From Verrucomicrobiota bacterium (lineage in GTDB: Bacteria > Verrucomicrobiota > Verrucomicrobiia > Chthoniobacterales > UBA10450), in NCBI GenBank assembly GCA_003219945.1, contig QHQV01000251.1:1-12921 (forward strand): 12,921 nt of DNA, given 5' to 3'. Shown here piece after piece: positions 1-6,066 of this stretch. Made by a program: the position numbers and the translations under genes. Under the pieces are notes generated by a model. The model did no database searches and was not told the DNA's origin. It saw nothing but the letters and a program-made list of their open reading frames with translations. Each line of letters starts with the position of its first letter. Position 1 is the first letter of the stretch.

Positions 1-773
1 CGAAAGCGCACACTCGAATCGCCATACTGCCAATTGGTTACCGGCGAATCTATGAATTTCGAGTTCGGCACAATGATGGCGATATTGTCATTCGTCAAAA
101 TCACCGTGCTCCGCGCACGAATTTGCCGAACTGTGCCCAGGATCCCAGCTACTTCGACGCGATCTCCAATCGTGATCGGTCGTTCCGCCAGGATGACCAG
201 ACCGCTGATGAAATTACTGGCGATATTTTGCAGGCCAAATCCGACACCGACGCCAACCGCGCCAGCAAAAACCGCCAGTGCGGCGAGATGGATGCCAGCG
301 TTCTCCAGAACAAAGAAAATGCCAACCACCAAAACGATGTTGCTGACGACTTGGGCAATGGCGTACTGCAACGACCGATCCAGCCCGCTTTGCGCAAGCA
401 AACGGTTGAAAAGAAAACGTTTCGTTCCCGACGAAAACCAAAACACTCCCACCAGCAGAGCTATCAGCAGGAAAATTTGAACAAGGCTCAGGCTGATTGC
501 CGGAAGTGGCGCGGTCCAAGCCAGCGGAATTCCCGCAGCATTAACCGCGGTGACAGTGAAAAAGACAACGGTGGCCAGACTCAGGATCGTCGTGATGATC
601 GCGATGAAGTTTGTGTCGATCTTGAATCGGCTGAAGAAACGCCGAACGATTTGGCTCTGCAAAAATCGGGCAATGATCACTCCGGCGGCGAAAAACCCGA
701 CGAAGGCGATCAGTCCCAGGACCGTCACGTAACGCTGGCCGATATGAAACAGAGGCTGCTGGAGAAGCGTCAT
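1..773 (-). CDS. MscS-family mechanosensitive ion channel (partial, C-terminus beyond window)
   Basis: Small-conductance mechanosensitive channel of the inner membrane, which by family knowledge opens under membrane tension to release solutes during hypo-osmotic shock. The visible 257 residues hold about four hydrophobic helices (near 15-36, 54-78, 92-114 and 136-156), then the diagnostic Gly/Ala-rich pore helix at about 162-192 (AVFAGAVGVGVGFGLQNIAS). The start of the beta domain follows (PITIGDRVEV at 199-208, then VPNSKF at 235-240). This is longer than E. coli MscS before the pore helix, so it belongs to the group with extra N-terminal helices. I chose ATG at 773; an in-frame GTG lies at 779, and a TAG six bases further upstream closes the frame. 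The gene lies 116 bases downstream of acpP on the same strand. The C-terminal cytoplasmic domain is cut by the window edge. Confidence 0.93.
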   Translation of the reverse strand, partial: MTLLQQPLFHIGQRYVTVLGLIAFVGFFAAGVIIARFLQSQIVRRFFSRFKIDTNFIAIITTILSLATVVFFTVTAVNAAGIPLAWTAPLPAISLSLVQIFLLIALLVGVFWFSSGTKRFLFNRLLAQSGLDRSLQYAIAQVVSNIVLVVGIFFVLENAGIHLAALAVFAGAVGVGVGFGLQNIASNFISGLVILAERPITIGDRVEVAGILGTVRQIRARSTVILTNDNIAIIVPNSKFIDSPVTNWQYGDSSVRF

Positions 774-801
774 TTCCACGCCCTAGTCTGAACGTGTCGT
801 G

Positions 802-820
802 GGGCTTCGCAACCAAGCCC
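802..820 (-). other. Small hairpin between acpP and the MscS gene
   Basis: GGGCTT (802-807) pairs with AAGCCC (815-820) around a 7-base loop, within the 116-base gap between acpP and the channel gene. There is no T-run after it on either strand, so it is not a classic intrinsic terminator. It could weakly separate the two transcripts, or be chance. Confidence 0.3.
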
Positions 821-889
821 ATTGCAGAGGCGTTCGGCCGCGGGAACACCTGAAGTTTCGAAAGCGATGCGGTTGCGATCCGAAGGGCG

Positions 890-1141
890 CTACTGCTGCT
901 TGGACGACTTCTCTTCGATGTATTTGATAACGTCGCCGACGGTTTGGAGTTTTTCCGCGTCTTCGTCCGGAACTTCGACCCCAAATTCTTCTTCAAAAGC
1001 CATCACCAGTTCGACGATGTCGAGCGAGTCTGCCCCTAAATCCTCAATAAAAGATGCCTGTGGCGTGACCTGTTCCGGGTTCACGCCGAGTTGCTCAACG
1101 ATGATGTCCTTGACCTTCTCTTCGATCGATTTTTCCGCCAT
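890..1141 (-). CDS. acpP: Acyl carrier protein
   Basis: Cytosolic carrier that holds growing fatty acyl chains as a thioester on 4'-phosphopantetheine during type II fatty acid synthesis. The 83-residue product has the normal length and acidic character of ACP. The attachment motif [10 protein letters not shown] places the modified serine at residue 39, and the helix III region ([16 protein letters not shown]) is intact. I chose ATG at 1141 because the protein begins there as other ACPs do ([10 protein letters not shown]). The frame stays open to a TTG at 1249, but that prefix (Cys/Pro-rich) is unlike any ACP. No strong ribosome binding site precedes the ATG. The usual partner fabF does not follow; the next gene on this strand encodes an MscS channel. 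A hairpin and a TTGACA box lie in the leader. Confidence 0.97.
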   Translation of the reverse strand: MAEKSIEEKVKDIIVEQLGVNPEQVTPQASFIEDLGADSLDIVELVMAFEEEFGVEVPDEDAEKLQTVGDVIKYIEEKSSKQQ

Positions 1142-1185
1142 AAAAATTTGTTCGGTTGGTGTTACTCGCGCGGGGTTACGTCCGG

Positions 1186-1200
1186 TCCCGCAGAGCGGGA
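1186..1200 (-). promoter_or_regulatory. Perfect 6-bp hairpin in the acpP 5' leader
   Basis: TCCCGC (1186-1191), loop of three bases, GCGGGA (1195-1200): a perfect GC-rich inverted repeat 45 bases upstream of the acpP start codon. It would form a stem in the acpP leader RNA if transcription starts near 1215-1230. It has no T-tract on either strand. A role in leader stability or translation is inference. Confidence 0.35.
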
Positions 1201-1219
1201 GACAGCCCGGGCACAGCAT

Positions 1220-1249
1220 CGCAAGTAAATGAATTAAAAAGGATGTCAA
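1220..1249 (-). promoter_or_regulatory. Possible acpP promoter (TTGACA box)
   Basis: On the minus strand, a perfect -35 consensus TTGACA lies at 1249-1244, followed by an AT-rich spacer. No good -10 match sits at the ideal 16-18 base spacing, so only the -35 half is supported. It would give a leader of roughly 75-85 bases ahead of acpP. Confidence 0.35.
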
Positions 1250-1321
1250 TCAATTTCGGGACGTGGTAGAGACGAGGCTCAGCTTGGCGTTTGCTTCCGT
1301 TTGCGCTTCGAGTAGAAGAAC

Positions 1322-2803
1322 GTGATGAGCGCTCCCGTGGAGGCTACCGATCTTCTTGATCTGAAGTTTTTGCCTGCATGGGTCAAAGAACCCGGTGCGA
1401 CGAATCATTACGACCATTACACGAAAGAAGAGTCGCCGACTGAACTGCGTGGCGGCGATCGCGATGGCAGACACAAGGATCGAGCATTCCGGTCCCGCGA
1501 ACGGCGAAAACACACTCAACGCCCGGGCTCGGAGTCGAAGCCTGACAGGCGCCATCGCGACAGAATGCCGAAGAAAGAAGTCGCCAGGGGTCGGGATACC
1601 GACCGAGCTAATCATCGCCCTTCATCGGACCGCGTTGCGCAGGCTCCGCCAAAGCCGTTCGAGGGAACGATTCGTTTTCTCCCGCGGCAGAGCCTATTGG
1701 AAAATGTCGTTGCGCAGATCAAGTCCGGCTCGGTTGCCTATTCGTTGTTTGTTCTGGCCCGCTTGTTCCTGGAAAAACCCGGGCGATATGAAGTCCGTCT
1801 CACGGCAAAGACTGAAGCGCCGCTTTATCAACTTGGCGAGAACGGCGGAATCTCCGTGGACCGGGAATTCCTCGAGCGAAACGCATTCCGGTTCGCGCAA
1901 CGCGACTTTTACCAGGTCAATGTTGTAGAAAGCGACCCGATAAAGGGAAGTTTCTCGAATGTGGCACGATGTCGGTTGAGCGGCACGCTTCTGGGCCCGA
2001 CCAATCACCACGCTTACCAGCCGCAACTGCGAGGTTTGTACGAGCAACGTTTCAGCCGGCGAATGAGTTTTGCCGATTATCAGCGGCAAATCGAGATCGT
2101 CAGCGATCCAGCGGTGGTCGAGCGCTGGAAAGAGGAAGCCAGAAAGATCACGACTTACACAACCTTGCGCGAACAACCGCCTCTGACATTTTCGTCTGCT
2201 GCAGAAACGGAACGACATTTTCGTTCGCACTATTTCCCTGCACTCGTCCACAGCGTCAAGGACGTGACTGTCGGCGGTACGTCCAGCAGGAGTTTGGCGG
2301 ACCGGGTATTGAATCGGGCGATTGAGCAGGCGTGGGTGCGCGAAACCCGCTCTCCATCAAACATCATGCAGGAGCTAGCGAGCCGATTGCGACAAAACGG
2401 ACTGCACATTTTCCGTCATCGGCGCGGCATGTTGTTTGTGTCGCCAATTCGCGTCCGCGCGTTTGTTCATGAACAAGCCGGCGTGTCTCCTTTGGTGAAC
2501 GCGATATTCGAAGCAGTCTCGGCGAGGGCGGGAATTAATCGGAAGCAGCTTTTCGAAACGTTGACTGGCAATGGGGCGAGCGAAGACGCGGAACCGCGCA
2601 GACTCGCGCTCGCGTCCGATCTGCGTTGGCTGATCAGCGAAGGTTACGTGATCGAGTTCAACGACGGTTCACTTGATCTGCCACGGACGAAATCAAAGCA
2701 GCCGCGACAATCTGCAGAGGCTCTCGCAGCAAGCGCAAGGGCGGTTGATACGCTCGCGAGCACAACGCTCTGGCCGCTACAGCTTATCTGGCGAGAACCT
2801 TAG
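1322..2803 (+). CDS. Unrecognised protein with Arg-rich disordered segment and possible C-terminal winged helix
   Basis: Function unknown. The frame is bounded upstream by a TAG at 1313, so the start is GTG at 1322 or, more likely, the adjacent ATG at 1325 (492 residues). The N-terminus has a short hydrophobic/acidic motif (LLDLKFLPAWVKEP, about residues 11-24). Residues 28-110 are extremely rich in Arg, Lys and Asp and probably disordered. A folded domain follows from about 113 (FEGTIRFLPRQSLLENVVAQ). The last 90 residues include a helical stretch ending in ASDLRWLISEGYVIEFNDGS, which resembles a winged-helix with its hairpin wing; that is inference. There is no signal peptide or membrane helix. 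The gene is divergent from acpP and convergent with rpmB. My impression is that homologues occur in other Verrucomicrobiota. A nucleic-acid-binding role would fit the basic segment but is not shown. Confidence 0.85.
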   Translation: MMSAPVEATDLLDLKFLPAWVKEPGATNHYDHYTKEESPTELRGGDRDGRHKDRAFRSRERRKHTQRPGSESKPDRRHRDRMPKKEVARGRDTDRANHRPSSDRVAQAPPKPFEGTIRFLPRQSLLENVVAQIKSGSVAYSLFVLARLFLEKPGRYEVRLTAKTEAPLYQLGENGGISVDREFLERNAFRFAQRDFYQVNVVESDPIKGSFSNVARCRLSGTLLGPTNHHAYQPQLRGLYEQRFSRRMSFADYQRQIEIVSDPAVVERWKEEARKITTYTTLREQPPLTFSSAAETERHFRSHYFPALVHSVKDVTVGGTSSRSLADRVLNRAIEQAWVRETRSPSNIMQELASRLRQNGLHIFRHRRGMLFVSPIRVRAFVHEQAGVSPLVNAIFEAVSARAGINRKQLFETLTGNGASEDAEPRRLALASDLRWLISEGYVIEFNDGSLDLPRTKSKQPRQSAEALAASARAVDTLASTTLWPLQLIWREP

Positions 2804-2814
2804 CAATTGCTGTA

Positions 2815-2835
2815 AGGCATCTCTCCGAGATGCCT
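2815..2835. terminator. Perfect hairpin between convergent genes, possible bidirectional terminator
   Basis: AGGCATCTC (2815-2823), loop TCC, GAGATGCCT (2827-2835): a perfect 9-bp stem with a 3-base loop. It sits 11 bases after the stop of the unrecognised gene and 28 bases beyond the stop of rpmB. The position between converging genes suggests a shared terminator. Neither side has a clear T-run, so termination would be atypical, or the stem may only protect 3' ends. Confidence 0.55.
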
Positions 2836-2863
2836 GGGTATCTGACACAGACGCACTGGAATT

Positions 2864-3124
2864 TCAGATAGCGCCGGCCTTCTTCAGCACCTTGTAAGCG
2901 CCCTGCTTATTAATCGTCTTCAGACCGCGCGCCGTGACGCGAACACGCACAAACTTCTTCAGCTCCGGCACCCAAATGCGTTGGCGTCGCAAATTTGGGA
3001 GGAAATTGCGAGGCACCATTTTAGTGATGTGCCGGCCTACACCGCCTTTTTTCTTGGCCAAACCGCGCCGGTGAATCACGCTGCCTCGCACCGCTCTGGA
3101 TCCTGTGATATGACAAACTTTCAT
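2864..3124 (-). CDS. rpmB: 50S ribosomal protein L28
   Basis: Structural protein of the large ribosomal subunit. The 86-residue product begins MKVCHITGSRAVRG, matching the L28 N-terminus (VCQVTGK-type). It continues with the conserved core FLPNLRRQRIWVPELKKFVRVRVTARGLKTI and ends KVLKKAGAI. It is slightly longer than the E. coli protein because of a Lys/Gly-rich loop (residues about 21-35). Only one cysteine (residue 4) is present, so this is a version without a zinc ribbon. I chose ATG at 3124 from homology; the frame runs further upstream to 3292, but that prefix is not L28-like. The gene stands alone, without rpmG beside it. A TTGACC box at 3171-3166 on the minus strand is a weak promoter candidate. 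Confidence 0.97.
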   Translation of the reverse strand: MKVCHITGSRAVRGSVIHRRGLAKKKGGVGRHITKMVPRNFLPNLRRQRIWVPELKKFVRVRVTARGLKTINKQGAYKVLKKAGAI

Positions 3125-3208
3125 GTCGCGAAAAAGCCGCGTAACCTGCCGTGTTCGGGCGTGGAGGTCAAGCGGATCACTCGCAAGCGCACGCGAATGC
3201 ACGTGACG

Positions 3209-3263
3209 GTAGGATGCGCCCGACGGGTGCGCCGCACGCTCAGCCCGGCGATGCGTCCCTACC
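3209..3263. repeat. Hairpin-forming intergenic element
   Basis: Within the 239-base gap between rpmB and the oxidoreductase gene, GGTAGG (3209-3214) and CCTACC (3258-3263) form complementary ends of a 55-base GC-rich unit. Just inside the left end, TGCGCCC-GAC-GGGTGCG (3215-3231) folds into a tight stem with two G-U type pairs. ATGCGCC near the left and GATGCGTCC near the right echo each other. The shape resembles small interspersed palindromes in soil Verrucomicrobiota, but no second copy lies in this window, so repeat status is inference. I saw nothing else in the gap. Confidence 0.4.
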
Positions 3264-3363
3264 ATCATCATCGGTTGAGGTTGAACGTGCAATTGCTGGC
3301 AGCGGTCAAACCTAGCTCGACCACAATCAACCGCTTTGCAGGAGCGATCATCGCACAGACCTA

Positions 3364-4401
3364 ATGCACAAAAACAATCACAAATTGCGGATCGGAATCG
3401 TAGGAGCCGGCAACATCGTGCGTACCCGCCATTTGCCGGCCCTCAAAAGAAACTCCGACGTGGAAATTGTCGCCGTTTCAAATTCCACATACGAAAGCTC
3501 GGAACGCTTCTGCCGCGAGAACTCGCTGGCGGCGCTGCCGATGCGCGATTGGGCGGAATTGGTTGCGACGCCGGACATCGACATTGTCTGGATCGGCACA
3601 ACGCCGTACATGCATTCGGCAGTTACCATCTCTGCGCTTGAAGCGGGCAAACACGTATTTTGCCAGGCGCGCATGTCGATGGACCTGGCCGAGGCGGAAG
3701 AAATGCTCGCGGCCTCAAAGCGATATCCAGAGTTGGTGACCATGCTCTGTCCGCCGCCTTTTGGATTACGCGGCGATTTAATGGTCAAAAAAATTCTCGC
3801 TGAAAATTACATCGGCCAACCGCATCATGTGCGGCTGCGAAGTTTCCACGGAAATTACCTCGATCCCGACGCGCCGGCGCATTGGCGCCAAAAGATTGAG
3901 ATCAGTGGTCTCAATACGCTCACACTGGGGATTTACGTTGAGGTTTTGCAGCGTTGGCTTGGCGACATCGCCGGTGTGTTCGCGCGCGGGAAAATCATTC
4001 AGCCGCTTCGCGAAGCCTACAACGTGATCGTTCCCGATTTGCTCACTGTGCTATGCAGTTTCGAAAATGGCGCGGAAGGCCTGCTTGAGTTCAGCGGAAT
4101 TAATGCGCTGGCCGAAGGTGATCGGTTGGAAATCTACGGCAATACCGGGACCCTGACGTATGATTTCACGACCGACGTTATGGAGACGGGAAAGATTGGC
4201 GATCGCGCATTACACGTCCTGGACGTTCCCACGGAATTGGAAGGCGAATGGCGCGTTGAAGAAGATTTTCTCGCCGCGGTGAAGTCAAAGGGGCGCGTGC
4301 TTCCGCATCCGAATTTCGAGGACGGCCTGCGTTACATGCGCGTGGTGCAAGCTGTCTCCGATTCACGTGCGCGGAACGAGTGGGTGGCGGTAAAGAGCTG
4401 A
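3364..4401 (+). CDS. Gfo/Idh/MocA-family oxidoreductase with altered catalytic motifs
   Basis: The family comprises NAD(P)-dependent sugar or inositol dehydrogenases and related enzymes. This 345-residue protein has the family's normal length. It has the N-terminal Rossmann motif GIVGAGNIVR (11-20), an acceptor-side strand IVAVSN (35-40), the IGTTPYMHS segment (78-85), and a C-terminal alpha/beta domain ending near VVQAVSDSRARNEW. The usual EKP motif after GKHV is replaced by QAR (101-103), removing the conserved lysine. In the usual GGGxxxDxGxH motif, the histidine position reads Tyr191 (LTLGIY). The nucleotide site looks intact but standard dehydrogenase chemistry is doubtful. The ATG at 3364 has no clear ribosome binding site. 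The gene is divergent from rpmB and converges on the next gene with only 13 bases between. Substrate unknown. Confidence 0.9.
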   Translation: MHKNNHKLRIGIVGAGNIVRTRHLPALKRNSDVEIVAVSNSTYESSERFCRENSLAALPMRDWAELVATPDIDIVWIGTTPYMHSAVTISALEAGKHVFCQARMSMDLAEAEEMLAASKRYPELVTMLCPPPFGLRGDLMVKKILAENYIGQPHHVRLRSFHGNYLDPDAPAHWRQKIEISGLNTLTLGIYVEVLQRWLGDIAGVFARGKIIQPLREAYNVIVPDLLTVLCSFENGAEGLLEFSGINALAEGDRLEIYGNTGTLTYDFTTDVMETGKIGDRALHVLDVPTELEGEWRVEEDFLAAVKSKGRVLPHPNFEDGLRYMRVVQAVSDSRARNEWVAVKS

Positions 4402-4414
4402 AGCCAGCAGCATT

Positions 4415-5014
4415 CTACGCGGGCATCGTATCTGGAACGAGGTATCTCCTTACCATTAGGGCCCAGACTAGGAGTGTGATCAGTTGATACCATGCAAAAA
4501 AACGATCATACCCCCGTCGATGCGCAAGCAAACCGATGGCTGCTAGCACGGCGTAATGACCCACAAAGGGAACGTACCAAATCGGGTGAAGTAGATCACC
4601 GTGGATTGCAGTTTGCACGATATCGAGCACGCACATCGCAATGAACGCGGAATAGTAGCCCACGCGGTTTCGTTGGAAGCGGCGCTGGTGTTCTTCCGCT
4701 TCGGATAGGTCGGGCGGGTACAGGAAAACGGTGAGCATGTAAAGTGTGATGGTCCAAACGATCAGCACGAGAAATCGGTCAAAGCTCCAAGTGATTTCGG
4801 TGTTCCATTTGAACGTCACCCACCATTGCAATACCAACAGCAGTAGGGTGGCGATCGTGAGGACGATGTGCACTTCATCGAGCGGGTTTTCTTTGCGCCG
4901 ATAAAACGCACGACCGGCGCCCGCGAGCAGGTTGGTTACACCGAGGCCGACGATGATGGACATGAGCGCGGCGATGAACTCGAAACTGCTCATCAGGTTT
5001 TGACCGTTCTGCAT
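4415..5014 (-). CDS. Six-helix integral membrane protein of unknown function
   Basis: Not recognised as a named family. The 199-residue product has about six hydrophobic helices, near residues 10-30, 47-66, 79-99, 117-135, 147-163 and 172-190. Short charged loops include an acidic/basic one (DLSEAEEHQRRFQRNR, about 101-116). The N-terminus MSSFEFIAALMSIIVGLGVTN is typical of small uncharacterised membrane proteins, so the second methionine (4993) may be the real start rather than 5014. It lies 48-69 bases downstream of the alpha/beta hydrolase gene on the same strand, so the two are probably co-transcribed. The stop is 13 bases from the stop of the convergent oxidoreductase, leaving no room for a separate terminator. 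No catalytic motif is visible. Confidence 0.85.
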   Translation of the reverse strand: MQNGQNLMSSFEFIAALMSIIVGLGVTNLLAGAGRAFYRRKENPLDEVHIVLTIATLLLLVLQWWVTFKWNTEITWSFDRFLVLIVWTITLYMLTVFLYPPDLSEAEEHQRRFQRNRVGYYSAFIAMCVLDIVQTAIHGDLLHPIWYVPFVGHYAVLAAIGLLAHRRGYDRFFAWYQLITLLVWALMVRRYLVPDTMPA

Positions 5015-5062
5015 GGCGTCGTCAGCTTAGGGGGAGCCGCCGCGAAATCGAGGTGTAAATGG

Positions 5063-5926
5063 CTACGGAGCTGGTGGAGAACTCTTCTTCGTTAACAGCC
5101 ACCCTAGCGCGTTATTCAAGTCTGCCAGCGCAGTCCGCTCAACAGGATCGTTGTGATAGGCGCCGGGCAATTCGATTACCCGTTTCTCTCCGGCGTATGC
5201 TTGAACTACAAGCCGGTGAAAGCGTGGTGCCACGATGTCGTCTCTTTCAGCCAGCAAAAAAATAGCCGGTACGCGACTCGCTCTAGCGTTTGCGATGCAG
5301 TCGAGGTCCCGCGGGATCTGCAACGCAACAGGTGCGGCTAGCAACCACAGATTCCACCAGCCAAACTGGCGCAGGATCATTTCGCGCAGCGGCGGTGGAT
5401 TATGCAGTATCAATCCGGCAATTTCGACTGGCCTGGACGCAGCCAGGTGTAGTGCGGCCGTTACTCCGATGCTCGCTCCATACAAGACGATTGGCGCATC
5501 AGCCGCTTCGCTTCTGAATGCATCGAATGCCGCAACCGCTGCTGGCCCAATGCGCGCTAATCGCGCCGGTCCCGTGCTGCCGCCAAATCCGGGATAATTC
5601 ATTGCCCAAATTTCCACTGCGCGATCGTTCCACATCTCGACCTCCATCGCAGCCCAGCGATCCGCGCGATCCGCGTTGCCGTAAAAGCGCAAAATGAAAA
5701 CATCTGCGCGGCCCTGTTGCTTTGCGCGTCTCGATTGCGCCGTCCAGATTTCTAGTTCGCCGTTTTCAAATGGAACCATTTTCCGAATGGCGCCACCGGC
5801 ATCGATCGATGCTCTTGTCGGAAAAAGGATCAGATGATCCGGTAAATGTCCGAAGAACATCACAGCAAGGTATGCGAGCCCAAGAACGAGCAACTTCCAA
5901 ACCGTTGGAATAGTTCGTGGCCTCAC
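5063..5926 (-). CDS. Membrane-anchored alpha/beta hydrolase
   Basis: Serine hydrolase of the alpha/beta fold, probably acting at the periplasmic face of the inner membrane. Residues 10-26 form an N-terminal hydrophobic anchor after a basic start (MRPRT). The nucleophile elbow is YGASIG, with Ser152. The probable acid is Asp229 (AERDDIVAP) and the histidine is His258 (GAYHNDP). The segment RFYGNADRADRW (80-91) fits the oxyanion-hole region, and YPGFGGSTG (111-119) is the usual loop ahead of the elbow. Length (287 residues) is normal. The plan resembles BEM46/YqkD-like hydrolases with an N-terminal helix. Substrate (ester, lipid or peptide) cannot be read from sequence. The start at 5926 is the first ATG of the frame and supplies the anchor. 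The following gene encodes a membrane protein and probably shares the transcript. Confidence 0.9.
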   Translation of the reverse strand: MRPRTIPTVWKLLVLGLAYLAVMFFGHLPDHLILFPTRASIDAGGAIRKMVPFENGELEIWTAQSRRAKQQGRADVFILRFYGNADRADRWAAMEVEMWNDRAVEIWAMNYPGFGGSTGPARLARIGPAAVAAFDAFRSEAADAPIVLYGASIGVTAALHLAASRPVEIAGLILHNPPPLREMILRQFGWWNLWLLAAPVALQIPRDLDCIANARASRVPAIFLLAERDDIVAPRFHRLVVQAYAGEKRVIELPGAYHNDPVERTALADLNNALGWLLTKKSSPPAP

Positions 5927-5935
5927 ATTTCTTTA

Positions 5936-6046
5936 GCTCACGAAACACAGGAATTACACGAAAGGAAGTCGGCTAAAAAGGCCGATGAAATTGTAATCCG
6001 TGATCGTCGATTGAAATTTTCGCGTCTTTTGGAGTGTTTCGTGGGC
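5936..6046. repeat. Imperfect inverted-repeat element with CACGAAACAC arms
   Basis: The left arm (5936-5965) and right arm (6017-6046) are inverted copies: CACGAAACAC at 5939-5948 is matched exactly by GTGTTTCGTG at 6034-6043. An outer GC pair and an inner ACACGAAA / TTTCGCGT pair also match, offset by one base. Between them, TCGGC (5969-5973) and GCCGA (5981-5985) make a smaller hairpin with an A-rich loop. It fills the gap between the DUF3999-type gene (stop at 6067) and the hydrolase start (5926). Similar CACGAAACAC-type sequences are, from memory, scattered in Verrucomicrobiota and Planctomycetota genomes. It may also act as a terminator for the upstream operon. Confidence 0.6.
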
Positions 6047-6066
6047 CAAGACAACTGTGATGCCCA

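Noticed and set aside
123..791. Plus-strand frame of 222 codons
   Set aside because: It is antisense to the MscS-type channel gene, whose pore motif is unmistakable; the shadow product is hydrophilic low-complexity sequence.
1250..1615. Minus-strand frame of 121 codons upstream of acpP
   Set aside because: It is antisense to the Arg-rich part of the plus-strand gene, which has the longer and better-bounded frame; the product resembles no family.
1694..2251. Minus-strand frame of 185 codons
   Set aside because: It is antisense to the unrecognised plus-strand protein, with no domain and no plausible start signal.
2981..3364. Plus-strand open frame of 127 codons whose stop overlaps the oxidoreductase ATG (TAATG)
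   Set aside because: The first third is antisense to rpmB and the remainder is His/Arg-rich translation of the intergenic hairpin element. The TAATG contact looks accidental.
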